A stretch of 64,000 nucleotides of DNA from Nemophila menziesii (GCA_029959085.1 JARWIR010000015.1:9485017-9549016), one strand, 5' to 3'; positions 44,901-56,113 are shown, counted from the first letter of the stretch. The notes: a model not told the origin generated them from the letters alone. Numbers and translations: made by a program.

Positions 44901-45890
44901 TTGCTCAAATTCCTTAGATATTGAGTAAAAGTGTTCCTCCAAAGGTCCACTCAGACCACTATGTGAACTAGACATAAGGGATTCAAGTTTTTTGGAAAGG
45001 GAATTTATCATTATAGCATTGTTCCTAAGGTTTACTTTATTCCAACGAACGATGGATTTCTTACATCTTATCAATATTTTTGGAAACCTAATAGTATGGG
45101 GACCACTAAAGTTACGAGAGTTAAGGAGGCACCCTTTAACAGCGTTATAACATGCTTCGAGGTCCAGCCAAGAGGGATCAAGTTTAAAGGGGCGTCTAGT
45201 AACAATTGGGGAGGATCATCCAGATGTAGGATCATTGGAGAATGGTCAGAACCAATAGGCGAGTAATTACGAATCCAACTATCTAGGAACATATTAGACC
45301 AACTAGCAGAGAAAAATCCCCTATCAAGTTTTTGTAAAATAAGTCTGTCGTCATTCCTATTATTCCTCCAAGTAAAAGAACACCCTTTGGAGGGGATTTC
45401 AGATAATTTATTAAGGATATTGTTATTGTTAAAAGTTCTCAATTTAAAAAAATTTATTTACCCCCCCCCCCCCCCCCCATTTTTTCTTGAGTATTACGGA
45501 TGTCATTAAAGTCTCTTATGAAAATATTGGGGGTAAGAGGGTCATCCTTAGAAGTTTTTTCAATAAGATTCCATAACATTTTTTTTACTATCCTTATTAA
45601 GGAGGGCATATATGAAATGAATAATGAAATTCACCCTAGAATCAGAACAAGTAGAAATAGAAATATGCGAGAAGGATGAAGATATTACCTCAATGTCGGA
45701 ATCATCAGTACAAAAAATAGTTAGGCCTCCCAAAATACCAATCGGATTTATACTCCACAACAGTTTTATTTTAAGCTTCTTTGCAAACACCAGTAACTTC
45801 TTCATCTTAGTCTTTGTCTCAGATAGACCAAAGACTCAGTGTTTTTCCTTATATATAATTTCTCTAAGGTTCTAGACTATCAAGGGGGAG
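41924..45890 (-). pseudogene. LINE-5 ORF2, broken
   Basis: Minus-strand LINE ORF2. The endonuclease runs from about 45890: KLLVFAKKLKIKLLWSINPI near 45805, then IFIRDFNDIRN (Gly of GDFN is Arg) near 45520, a poly(C) interruption, and GSDHSPMIL near 45245. RT: LGASKAPGPD near 44540, QSAFIKVRLIQYNIIIVHEV near 44270, KADIHKAYDRVRWPF near 44160, GLRQGDTLSPYLF near 43985 and LLFADDSIFF near 43840. zf-RVT: NAPPKFKFFLWCILLNALST near 42750 and VKHLFLKCEW near 42615. RNase H: NLDTYFKTGQATSA near 42210, AESKTLRNSIQ near 42115. It ends at the copia LTR. Many stops. Confidence 0.85.
45461..45478. repeat. Poly(C) run of 18
   Basis: Uninterrupted C18 inside the LINE-5 endonuclease. It replaces coding sequence between QEKMGGG and the next block. 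Its length is prone to sequencing or assembly error. Confidence 0.9.
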
Positions 45891-46395
45891 CCCGTCCCTT
45901 GACAGTTCCAAAAGACTCCACTCATGGTTCTTGTGGGGGTTGCTTAGGGCAACCTCCCACATCAACAAGAGCAATAATATCCAAAGGGTTAACACTTATG
46001 GAAATATCCAACAAAGGAACCTCAACCAACTTCTCATCCACCTCACTGAAACCAACCATATCAGTATGAGTAAGCTTTCGCTTCTTAGCACTAGGGCCCA
46101 CACTTTATTCCACCGGATGCTCCATTGGAATAGGAACTTCGATGAAAGAAGGGATGTTATCATTCTGGGGGGTATCTGGAACAAGATATGTAGGCACCGA
46201 AGAATCAGACGAGGGAGATTTAGGATTAGGACCCACCATAGAAGAATTAGCTATCGGGGAAGGGTTAACACCATCATTAAGATCTATGGGGTGGGACAGA
46301 GGATGGGGGAGTAAGGGATAATGAAAGGGGTTTTGGATAGGTGTAGGAGAACTAAAAGAATTATTAGGTTAGGGATCAGGCCTAGGTTGGCTAAC
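45891..46395 (-). pseudogene. LINE-5 ORF1, C-terminal tail
   Basis: Minus strand reads DLNDGVNPSPIANSSMVGPN, SPSSDSSVPTYLVPDTPQND, a stop, then KKRKLTHTDMVGFSEVDEKL and DIIALVDVGGCPKQPPQEP-stop. A Pro/Ser-rich tail of this sort follows the knuckle in plant LINE ORF1, and ORF2 begins just after it. The N-terminal half is missing at the junction with the LTR fragment at about 46400. Confidence 0.55.
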
Positions 46396-46409
46396 ATTCA
46401 GACTGACGC

Positions 46410-46911
46410 GTGGTATCCGTTATTGACCCTGACGGGCTTGACTAACCATTAGCCAATTGGGTATAGATATTAATCATCTGAACGTAGCTTATAATCGCCC
46501 TAACGGGGTTCGTAATACGGTAGGGTAACTCCTAATTGCACCCTGACGGGGGTTAGGAGATTAGAGAGTCTTGACTATTGTGAAATTTCCCATTCACCCT
46601 TATTCTTAGTAATCATAGATTCATACTTGCATCTCCTTATCTTATTTGCATACTTGATTATTATATATTATTTATTTTATTTAGTTAATTAGAAAACAAA
46701 CTCATTTGATACTTATCTTTTTAATTAAATCAATTAAAACTATCTATTCTGATATTGAACACAAATTTAGAATAACTACTTAAATCCCTGTGGAGACGAT
46801 AATCCCGATTTTACTTATCTATTACTTGGAACGACCCGTACACTTACGGTCTGTGGATCCTCTATTTCTTTACTTTTGTTGCATTATTTTATAACACACA
46901 AGGACCCACCA
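46410..46911 (+). mobile_element. Gypsy LTR fragment (3' third)
   Basis: Similar to positions about 14640-15175 of the P LTR: CCCTGACGGG motifs at 46422 and 46539 and a degenerate CCCTAACGGG at 46498, GGTTAGGAGATTAGAGAGTC, then ACACAAGGACCCACCA at 46911. The left two thirds, including promoter and TG end, are absent. It separates the 5' edges of LINE-5 and LINE-6; how it came there is unresolved. Confidence 0.8.
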
Positions 46912-49176
46912 GAATACAGGGCAGAAAATTCTCAAAAGATTAGACAGAGCCTGCGGTAATATAGGGTTGCTCGAATTGTTTCCTTCTGTTTGTGTAACGC
47001 ACCTAGATCGTAGACATTCGGATCATGCGCCGATTTTAATTCGCTTAAGTCAAGGAGTTTAGCGGTCGCCTGCTAGGTTCTGTTTTGAGGCAGCTTGGTG
47101 TCTTCATAAGGGTTTTAAAGATTCGGTTAAAGAAAGTTGGAATACGGGAAATGCAGAGTTGGAAGATCGCCTCTCTAATATTAAGGAGCATCTTACTATT
47201 TGGAAGAGGGATGTGTTTGGGGACTTAAATTAAAAAAAAGTATTGCTTGCTAGACTTAAGGGGATTCAGATTTCGCTCCAACACTCCTATAATCCGTATT
47301 TATTTAGATTGGGGAAGCGTCTCAGAAGTTAATATTTGAGTGTCCTTGATGAGGAAGAGGTGTTATGGTTTGAGAGATTGAAAGAAAAATGAATTCGTTC
47401 AGGTGATAGGAATACAAGGTTTTACCATTTAGCTACTTTGAAGAAACTAAATACGACTAGGATTCAGAAGCTTCGTAATGCAAATAGTGATTGGGTTGAG
47501 AATGAGGCGGAGTTAGGAGATATGGTTCGTAAATTTTATGTGGATTTATATACGGATGCCAGCAAATTCATAGGGCCGTTTGCGTTACCTCACGGAGCTA
47601 GCTTGGGGGTTATAGAGAAGGGTCTTTTGGAGGAAGAATTTACAGACGGGGAAATTAAAATAGCGGTCTTTCAGTCAGGCCCAAACAAAGCAGCCGGTCC
47701 TGATGGCATAGCGGCATCCCTCTACCAGAAATGTTGGGAGGTAGTAGGCCCGGAAGTTTGTAGAATGGTTAGAAAGCGGTTCGTGAGGGGAGAATTTCGG
47801 AAAAACTTAATGGGACTCTTATTCATTTGATTCCGAAAGTTACGGAGCCGACTAGAGTAGGAGAGTTGAGGCCTATTAGTCTCATTAATGTTCCAGTTAA
47901 AGTCATTATGAAGGAAATGGTTAATCGGGTTCGGCCTCTTCTAGCGGATCGGATTGGACATAATCAGAGTAGCTTTCTTCCGGATAGGTCAACAATTGAT
48001 AATGTAGTACTGGTGCAAGAGATAGATCATCGTATGCAAAAGATCATGGTGAAGTCGGGATATATGGCCATCAAGATTGACTTAGCTAAGGCCTATGAAA
48101 AACTGAGTTGGAGGATTATTGAGGATACAATCGACTTCTTTGGGTTAACGAAGACTTGGAAGCGTGTGATTATGGAGGCTATGGCAAAAAATAAAGTACG
48201 GGTTCTGTGGAATGGTGAGCAGCTGGAGGAGTTCACCCCCCAACGGGACATTCGGCAGGGAGACCCTTTGTCCCCTTATCTCTTTGTTCTTTGTATGGAA
48301 CGACTGTCTATTTTAATTCAAGGACTTTGCGAGGGAGGTGAATGGGTACCCATTCGTCTTCGCCGTCAAGGTCCCGGTATATCCCATGTGTTTTTTGCAG
48401 ATGACTTAATGTTATTCGTGGAAGCGGGAAGCCGCCAGGTTGATCTTGTCAAGGAGGTCCTTAGGGTATTTTGCGATGAAGCTGGACAAACCGTGAGCGA
48501 GGAGAAGTCACTTATATATTTTTCAAATAATATGGAGAGGGACGTGGCTTTGGAGCTTGAGGGTAGGAGTGGTTTGTGCTTAGTGATTCGTTGGGGATGT
48601 ATCTAGGGACGCCGATTAGATCGCAACGGTTACCACAAGGCTTCTTTCGGAGAGTCACAAATAACATGAAGGACAAACTCCCAAATTGGAAAGCTCAGAA
48701 TCTTTCGATGGCAGGTAGAATTACATTGACGAAATCGGTTTTATCAGTCATACCTACATACTGAATGCAAACAATGAAGTTTCCGATCTATGTCTGCGAG
48801 GAGGCTAACAAAATCATTAGGGATTTTATTTGGGGTTCTTCGGAGGAGGGGAGGAAAATTCATTGGTTGGCTTGGGGCAAGCTTTGTTGGCTTAAGAAAA
48901 GAGATGGTTGGGGTCTTCGTAAGGCGCGAGATTATAACTTATCCTTGTTGGCAAAGTTAGGGTGGAAAGTGGTTCAAGGGGATTCGGCTTTGTGGGTGCT
49001 AGCTCTTAAGCAGAAGTTCTTTCGGAATGGGGTGCTTGGGAGAGTCATCAAACCTTCGGATTCGAGGATGTGTAAGAATATTCTAGCTGGGTGCGAGGTG
49101 TTAAGGCGAGGTATTGTGGAAGTTGTGTCCGGGGTGGAGAGATCCTATAAGTGGAGGTTCGAGCCGTATGGGATAT
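46912..49176 (+). pseudogene. LINE-6 ORF2, first part (EN tail and RT)
   Basis: Plus-strand LINE. It starts inside the endonuclease (HSDHAPILIRLSQGV near 47015), then FEAAWCLHKGFKDSVKESW, stops, and the pre-RT region to 47830 (GPNKAAGPDGIAASLYQKCW). RT block 47827-48606: LRPISLINVPVKVIMKEMVN, SSFLPDRSTIDNVVLVQEI, KIDLAKAYEKLSW, QRDIRQGDPLSPYLFVLCME and HVFFADDLMLFVEAG with both catalytic Asp kept. A frameshift near 48590 leads to GMYLGTPIRSQRLPQGFF and, after a stop, IRDFIWGSSEEGRKIHWLAW and LSLLAKLGWKVVQGDSALWV. It breaks at 49176 where E3 is inserted (EPYGI) and resumes at 59058. Confidence 0.85.
49172..49176 (+). repeat. Target-site duplication of E3 (left copy)
   Basis: GATAT before the LTR; AATAT at 59058-59062 after the other LTR (one substitution). 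Removing E3 and one copy restores the LINE-6 frame (EPYGI then FSVKLAYN), which confirms the site. Confidence 0.75.
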
Positions 49177-50701
49177 TGGTGTCGCCTAGGGTGTGATAAA
49201 AATAAGATAAATAATAAGTCAGATAACAACGCACTCTCACCCTAGACAGGCAACTGCAAGTATTACAGGAGTATGCAAGTTTTAATGATAAGAAAGTTCG
49301 TTCTCAGGGACTTAGTGTGTTATACGAATGGGTAAATAATAACGAGTAAGACTTAATTAATTAAAAGACAGAAAATAAAAAGAGAATACGTTCAAAATAC
49401 TAAATTAAACTAAGTAAAATAAAGACAGTAAATTACATACGAAGAAAAATGAGATGAGAAGTATAGCTTAGGTTTTGCTAGTATGCACTAATCCTAATTC
49501 TTTCTATCAATTCTAGTTAATAAGGGAGATAATTAGCTCTTAGATATTTAGTCAGGATTCTAAATCCCATACCATAGACCTTGAGAGCGACTAAGGGGGC
49601 TACGGACACACCACGAGGCTGGTTCAAATAGGGTTATCCTACGCTACTAGGGCCCTAAGCAATCAATTTCCATACATGGTGATAGTGGTTAAATTATACC
49701 CTAATGACTATCTAGATAGAATTAGTGTTGTCAAGACCAATATCGACACTGGACGTTATGTGGTGTTTCAATAATTAGACACCCAACTAAGGTGATCATC
49801 TAACTACTATTAAGGTAATCCTATACTCGTGCACTAGCAAGTAAAACAGTCATTAATTCAAAACACATAAACAACTATAAAGGTAAGCAGCTAATATCAG
49901 ATTAAAACATGAAATTCCCAAAGAAACTTAGATAGAAAGAAATCAGAATTCATAGTGTATACATAATGCAAAACCCAAGCTATGGGAGGTTTAGTTCATA
50001 CCTAAAGGAAAAGGAAATAATAAAAGACATCATTTTGCTCTCTACAATAACTTGGAAGAATAAAACCTTAAGAGCTAATTACTATGAGGCAAGGATGATT
50101 TACAAGTGATATAAGGGTGTATTTATAGGTGTTTAGAAGACCAAATTCTTTTTCTTGAAGGAGAAGGTAAGTAGTGGACTACAAGCCCAACTCAAATTCG
50201 TAACCCTAAAACATGAAATCATGCCCGTTTTTGTTTTGGTCCTAGCAGCTTCAATACTCATCCGTTTGATGCGTATGAGTAGTCGAAATTCATCATCTCG
50301 GAAAGATCTTCAACTTTGCTCTTGACCGTTTCCCCAAACTCCATACCTATCTTGACATATAAGCTGATTTGTGGTCGTAGGTGCAAAAATTCAGGATTAA
50401 GGCAGTTTTTCCTTTTCCATGTTTTTAGCTTTTGTTTCCTTATCTCCAATTTCCATGCTTATCTCTTTCCATATCTCTTAGTCTTTGACTTGGACTCTAA
50501 TTAATCTCCATAATTATCTTTAAAGCTTCACACTAAATAAATAATTAAACCCAATATGCTCTAAAAATATTATTTTACTAAATCAAGACTTAAAATAGGA
50601 AAGTGCACTATTTCTCAAGAAAAACGATTAGAAAGACTTATAAATCACTAAAAATGATGTCTCATCCTAGCATAAATCTATCACAAAATGAGGAGACATC
50701 A
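49177..50701 (-). repeat. 3' LTR of E3
   Basis: 1525 bp, TG...CA; TATA box 50120-50127. The polypurine tract GAGTTGGGGGTCT (minus strand) is at 50702-50714. Confidence 0.9.
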
Positions 50702-52280
50702 AGACCCCCAACTCAAAGTTGTATCCTCCCGATACAATAAAGATAAAAACAAAGGGAAGTCTATAAATACACACCTAGGTAATTTTCAACACAATGGGAA
50801 GAATATAGCAGAATATATAGAATAGACATAAAGCAACAACTCGGAAAATTTCATGCAGCATTATTCATAAACTACACACCTGTACACTTCTCATATCCAT
50901 AGTCAACACGGCTTGAATTCAAGATCAGATTAGTTTCGCAATGTAAGAAGAATTGGGACTTTACTCAGTTCACCAAGGAAGCTATAGATTGTTCATCGAA
51001 CTTAACTAGTATTCAAAGATCCACTTAACTACTCTCTAATGGCTCAATCACTTCTCGATTACATAGCAAAGACTCAAAAGGTCTTTAAGGTTGTAATTTA
51101 GGCTTATGGACGGTATGGTAGTTTATTTGGATAATTTAGAGTGAGCTTTTGGCTCTCTCCTCACTAGCCATCAACAAATTGCCCTAGAGCTTGAGTTACG
51201 CTCATAAAAAGTTTCTCACTCAACCCAATGAATTCCTTGATGCACAATTTAGCATCCCCAATAACCCAATTAAAGCATAAGATGTTCACATACAAATTCC
51301 ATTTTGCCGGTCCGAATATATATTTTCTTTTCAAATCAATTTCTTAAGTTATGACTCTCTTTTAATGTTGAGATATCACGCTAATTTTTCACATATATAT
51401 TTTTTCTTTTAATGTCCTTGTTGGCAATTTTAGCTCGTAGCTTCTTTTTCATTCACTATTACCCCGGCAAAGGGTTACAATAAAAATCTGTGAATCATCA
51501 TCAACATAAAGAACAGAGCACAATTAATAAGCTCGAAAATCCTATCCCAATAACAATTCCCATAATTGTGGACCCACCACCCCAAACTCAAGCTCTAAAA
51601 CAATTGTCTATGCATCGTGATTTGAGTGCAGGTCATATGGAAAAGTCCTATAATCTAAAGGGATATGGCTTATAATGTGTTTCAATAAAAAGCTTTAGAA
51701 AGGCTAGAAGGGGCTGAGAAGGACATATCATATAAAATCAAATAACAAGGTGAGAAGGTATAAAAAGGCTTCAAGTGGCTTCAATATGAAAGAACTGCCT
51801 TAAAACTTTCTACACCATGTAATTTCGTTATTTTCTTACCCTTAGCACTTTCATCAAATGGGTTTGTCAACTAGCTTGGATCTCACGGCCTACACACTTC
51901 TCAAGGTTCCCTGAGATCGAACATACTTTCTATCGCATTTGCTCACTAATCTTTTCTTTACTATCAATTTGTGTTTTCCTGCAAATACTCAAAGCATACA
52001 AATAACATAGCTCATAAACATACTACTTACTATCATCAATTCAGTGAGCTTATGCTTTCAAGCTATTAAACACACTATACATCTAATTCCTATGTGTCAA
52101 AAAATTTAATTTCTACCTAAAAACAGAAAAATGGAGATGAGAGACAACGAATCCCCACACCCCCAACTCAAAAATGAGCCGTGTCCCCACGACTCAAAAA
52201 AGACTCGAAACAGAAATTAAAATTAGTAAATAAAAGCATTTACAGAAATGGTAAGGAAGAAAGAGAACATACTCTCGAGG
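50702..52280 (-). other. E3 3' noncoding region
   Basis: No frame. It is inverted homologue of the P region 11913-13382: GGACGGTATGGTA at 51109, TTTGCCGG 51303-51310 paired with CCGGCAAA 51464-51471, CACCCCAAACTCAAGCTC at 51577, GTGTCCCCACGACTC at 52182. Confidence 0.75.
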
Positions 52281-53494
52281 TTATTGCCTCGCTTTATTGA
52301 CATCCAAGGTAGGATTCGCTTGATCTTTCGTTAATTGCTCAAGGAGTTTCATGATGTGCACTTGATTATCTTTGATTTGTGCCACATCATTGGCTAAGAA
52401 AGTTTTAGTTGCTTCGAAGTTGTTTAAACGCTCCTCCATCTTCTCTTGCCAACTTTGCTCCTTTTCTTCTTTCGACATTTGCGTAGAAACCGCTCCTCTC
52501 AAAACTTTCATGATCCAAGCATTATCAGTATAACTCTTTTTAAATTCGATTTTCTCTTCTTCACTCAATATAACATTCGCGTTTCGCACAAGACACATGA
52601 TCATCGTAGGATATTTAATATTATAAACTGATTTGGGAGAGACCGGAAACCGCATCACCTCCTCAAAGATCAACTGTGCCACATCCACTTCTTCTCCTAT
52701 CAAAATACAATCCAAAAGTAGAGCGTTCTTCTTAGTCACATCCAAAGTTCGTGTGTTTCCAAAGACATTAGGAATAGGAAATTGTGCCAAACTCTAGCAT
52801 CCGGTTGAAGATATTTGTAAGGCCAAGGTGCCTTCAATTCTCCCTTATGTGATTGCACTTTTTCCTTGTCTAAAATATGCTCAAAAAGTAATTCCTCATC
52901 AAAGATTTTTCTTTTAGCAACCGCTTCACTGAACTTGCAAGGTTCAATTAATTTCTTAAACTAGAAGTGGTTTCTAATCTCCTCAACTGTGAAAGGAACT
53001 AACTTTCCTCTAATAGGAACACAACCTTCACTATCTCGGCTAAAGAGGCCTATATGGAAATCTAAAACTAACTCATGACATAATTCATAACGTCTTACCA
53101 TGAATGTAGACCACCCCAATCTTTCACCAAGCTCCAAGAATCTTTTATATTCTCCTGTACCAACTTCATCATTGAATACTTTCTCATAAGCAAAGGGTAG
53201 TTCCTTTAATTGTTTTTCTGCAGAAGCTATCAAGGCCTTTGAAGCTTCCTCTTTATCTATGGGTGTATGGCCTTTGAAAAGAAGAGGTTGTGTTCTCTTT
53301 TTGGAATAAGGTAAAACTTTTTTACCCATTAAATCGAACATAGCTGGCTTTCCTCCTTCTTCAACATCGATTTTACCCTTTGAATTTGAACTAGAACCTT
53401 TGTTACTTGATTTCTTCTCAATTGAACCCAATACCTTGCTTTTCATCATCTCTCCTTTGTTAGATAATGTTTCTGTTCCTTTAGTCATCTTCAA
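52281..53494 (-). pseudogene. E3 3' ORF: putative plant transposon protein
   Basis: Starts at 53494 (MTKGTETLSNKGEMMKSK; an in-frame ATG three codons upstream-adjacent is also possible) with a Ser/Lys-rich N-terminus. Then AMFDLMGKKVLPYSKKRTQP, LGWSTFMVRRYELCHELVLD, VPIRGKLVPFTVEEIRNHF, a stop at 52961, KKLIEPCKFSEAVAKRK, RVWHNFLFLMSLETHE, a frameshift near 52785, VTKKNALLLDCILIGEEVDV, KYPTMIMCLVRNANVILSEE, and a C-terminal coiled coil (EKMEERLNNFEATKTFLAND). The order W...LV..F, R.GK.V.F....I, VW..F....L.TH, T...ALLL..I..G and P..I..L...A matches the domain called putative plant transposon protein, common downstream of pol in Athila-type elements. Function unknown. One stop and one frameshift from about 405 codons. 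Confidence 0.65.
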
Positions 53495-53929
53495 TTGACC
53501 CCCAACTCAATGCTTTAACAACTCTTGAAATTTGAACTTTTGAATTATTGGTTGAACAAGCTTGAATTGGTTTAGGAAAGGTGAATTGATGATGAATCTC
53601 TATGTGGGTAAGATGACTTCTTGATGGATTGGTATGGATTTAAGAAATTGTAGGATGAATTTTGAGAATTTAAGCTTTTGATTCTTCAATCTCAATGTAT
53701 TTGGTGAGGATTGGGTGCTTGAATCTCCTTTGTAATGATGTGGAGAGAAGCTTTGATGTGTTTTTATGATGATTGGGTAGTGTTTTGATGTTTGGGGAAG
53801 GTTTGAATGAGATTCAATGGAGTTGGGAGAGGTTTGGAGAAGAAAGAGAGGCTTAAGGATTAATAATTTCGGAATAGTGCAAGCCTCTTTCTTCTTATAA
53901 CCTAAAAGCGCCACTTTTTTCTCTCTCCA
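53495..53929 (-). promoter_or_regulatory. E3 leader and internal promoter region
   Basis: On the minus strand, TTATAAG (53895-53900 on plus) follows the GC-rich array; then about 400 nt very poor in G, C/A/T-rich, lead to the 3' ORF ATG. The ORF at 53600-53914 is this leader read through and is not a gene. Confidence 0.4.
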
Positions 53930-53934
53930 GCGGC

Positions 53935-54290
53935 GTCGGGCGGCATACCGGCCGTAGGTCCCGGCATGCCGGTGCTGGAGCTGTTGATTCCCGAGTTACG
54001 TCAAAATACCCGAGGTCTATACACGTGGGAACGTGTTTTCTTCTGGCCGGCATACCGGCGCTAGGGCCCGGCATGCCGGTGTTGCTGTTGTTCGATTTTG
54101 GGACCTCTCAGCAATGAACACGTGGTGATACCCGTGGCCACGGGTTTTGCTCTGGCCAGCATGCCGGTGGTGAAATTTCTCGATATTGGACCTCTCAGCA
54201 ATGAACGCATGGCTCACCCCGTGGGCTCGGGTTTTCTGCTCGCCGGTATACCGGAAGAATCCGCCGGCATGCCGGTGAGGCAGTCTGAAT
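53935..54290 (-). repeat. GC-rich ~106-bp tandem palindrome array of E3
   Basis: Palindrome pairs recur at about 53942, 54047, 54153 and 54242. Perfect 12-bp palindromes: CCGGCATGCCGG at 53961-53972, 54068-54079 and 54264-54275; CCGGTATACCGG at 54243-54254. CACGTG boxes lie at 54022-54027 and 54119-54124. GACCTCTCAGCAATGAACRC is present twice (54101, 54189). Confidence 0.85.
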
Positions 54291-54508
54291 ATCTCAAAAA
54301 CTCGTGTTTTTCCTCCCGAACTCGATTTTTCTAACACCTAAACATCAAAAACACTAATACCTTTCTCAAATATGCAATATCAACTAAAAACAACTAAACT
54401 AAACTCAATCTAAAAACGTAAAAAGCATAAAAAAATAAAAAAATTGCGGGTTGTCTCCCGTACAACACTTTTATTTAACGTCTTTTAAAGTTAGACGCGT
54501 TACCTATA

Positions 54509-55987
54509 TCAAGATTTGCGAATATAGCCTCCCCAACAGCGAGTAAGGCTATGAACGTCAACTAATCTGCGCTTGATCCCCTTCTTGGGTCGAATTTCTA
54601 TCACCTTGGTTGAAAAAACCTTAGTGACAACGAATGGTCCCATCCACGAGTCTTTGAAACTATGTGGCCTATTTTCACGTTTGTGAGCTTTCCATAGAAC
54701 TTCATGGCCAACCTCAAACTCAATATTTGGCTCAGTATCCACAGGTTTTAAGTGGATCTTCTCTGTAGGGACTTTGTGATGTGAAAGGCTGTGGATGACA
54801 GGAATGGTGGGATCAAACTTCCTCGGTTTCTTACCCAAGACATAAAAGGTCTCGGATACGTTCTTTGCGTGAAGGGTAATGGTCCCTTCTTGGAAGTTGA
54901 TGACACTTTGACTTGTGGCCATGAAAGGCCGTCCAAGTATGATTGGAACCTGCTTATCTGCATCAAACTCAAGTATAACAAAGTCAGTAGGGATGGCGAT
55001 ACTACCTGCTCGGACTAGGACGTCCTCCATTGTTCCCCATGTCCTGGTAACTGAGTTGTCAGCGAACTGGAACTTCACTGGAGCTTTTTTTGATTTCTGA
55101 AGTCCAAGTCTCTCGAACACGGACTTAGGCATAAGATTCACACCAGAACCCACATCGTACATAGCTTTCACCTTAAGCATACCATTTATTTGAATAGGAA
55201 GATTAAAACTTCCTGGATCTTTGAGCTTCGTTGGTAACTCTCTTTCACTTCTTCTTGAGACTCTCAGGTTCTCTCTTGGGGCTTCTACACTCGCTTCTTT
55301 CTCAGTAATAACTTGCGTAAAAACTTGTTGCGGTGTAAGCCCTTTCTTTGCAATCTCAAGCATTTGGGCGCTGATATTTTCAGGAGTGTACGCCTCTACA
55401 AATGTCTTGAGTTCAGTGCCATCCTTTGGATTTGTATCAGGAATAGTTGGTGACACTGTTTGATCTACGGGTGGCGATTCCACCTTCTCTTCTTCTTTCT
55501 CTTCTTGGACAGCAGGTGCAACTTTAACTTCAACTCTTGGTTCCTCTTTTGAGGCTTCTTCCTCTTTCTCTTTAGCCAGCTCAGCTTGAAAATCCATAAC
55601 CGATCTAATCTCCTCTTGCATATCTTTCAGAAGCTGTATAAATTCAGATTTTTCTGAATCGTCCTCCACATCAACCTCAGAGCAGTCAGATTCCACGGGG
55701 CTAGACTTGGTTGGTTCTTCTTCGGTACTCGGAACCTCCACGGCACTAATGGCAACATATGGTACTTCCGTCTCTTCTTTTTCTTCAATGTCAAGGCAAA
55801 TAGCCTTACAAGCTTCGAACCCAACATTGTCATCACCTCCTTCGATAGCCTTCAATTCATTTTGTTCCATTATATTTGTTAGAACTTTGTTCATTTGTTC
55901 TACTTGAGTACCTAAAATCTGAATTGAAGCTCCCTTTCCTCGTAACATCTCGCCCTGAGCGTTCATACTTGTGGTCAAACGGTCCAA
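54509..55987 (-). CDS. E3 gag-linker/protease fused to integrase C-terminal GPF module
   Basis: Intact 492-codon frame. Residues 1-45 form a coil (QILGTQVEQMNKVLTNIMEQ). 50-240 are a Glu-rich linker with LLKDMQEEIRSVMDFQAELA. 255-375 are an aspartic protease of Athila type: KDPGSFNLPIQI, the active site YDVGSGVNLMPKSVFERLGL (Asp 278; D-V-G where relatives have D-L-G), DFVILEFDADKQVPIILGRP and INFQEGTITLHA. From 420 the protein is instead the end of an integrase: FEVGHEVLWKAHKREN, DSWMGPFVVTKVFSTKVIEI, VDVHSLTRCWGGYIRKS. RT, RNase H and the integrase core are absent without disturbing the frame. It follows gag and the knuckle (56114-56377) and may be translated with them. X carries the same fusion. 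An open frame this long between broken neighbours suggests recent selection or young age. Confidence 0.8.
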   Translation of the reverse strand: MDRLTTSMNAQGEMLRGKGASIQILGTQVEQMNKVLTNIMEQNELKAIEGGDDNVGFEACKAICLDIEEKEETEVPYVAISAVEVPSTEEEPTKSSPVESDCSEVDVEDDSEKSEFIQLLKDMQEEIRSVMDFQAELAKEKEEEASKEEPRVEVKVAPAVQEEKEEEKVESPPVDQTVSPTIPDTNPKDGTELKTFVEAYTPENISAQMLEIAKKGLTPQQVFTQVITEKEASVEAPRENLRVSRRSERELPTKLKDPGSFNLPIQINGMLKVKAMYDVGSGVNLMPKSVFERLGLQKSKKAPVKFQFADNSVTRTWGTMEDVLVRAGSIAIPTDFVILEFDADKQVPIILGRPFMATSQSVINFQEGTITLHAKNVSETFYVLGKKPRKFDPTIPVIHSLSHHKVPTEKIHLKPVDTEPNIEFEVGHEVLWKAHKRENRPHSFKDSWMGPFVVTKVFSTKVIEIRPKKGIKRRLVDVHSLTRCWGGYIRKS

Positions 55988-56113
55988 AATTTGTGTTAAC
56001 TGTTGATTATCCGCAATTCCCTTTTGAGGATACTGTGGTAAAGCTTTCTGATCTAATGAATCGGCATAGGCATCTTGAACAGGTTATTGTGGAGGAGCAG
56101 GTCTATTCTAATA

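Noticed and set aside
53600..53914. 104-codon frame on the minus strand
   Set aside because: It is the G-poor leader between the array and the 3' ORF of E3; no start context or motif supports a protein.
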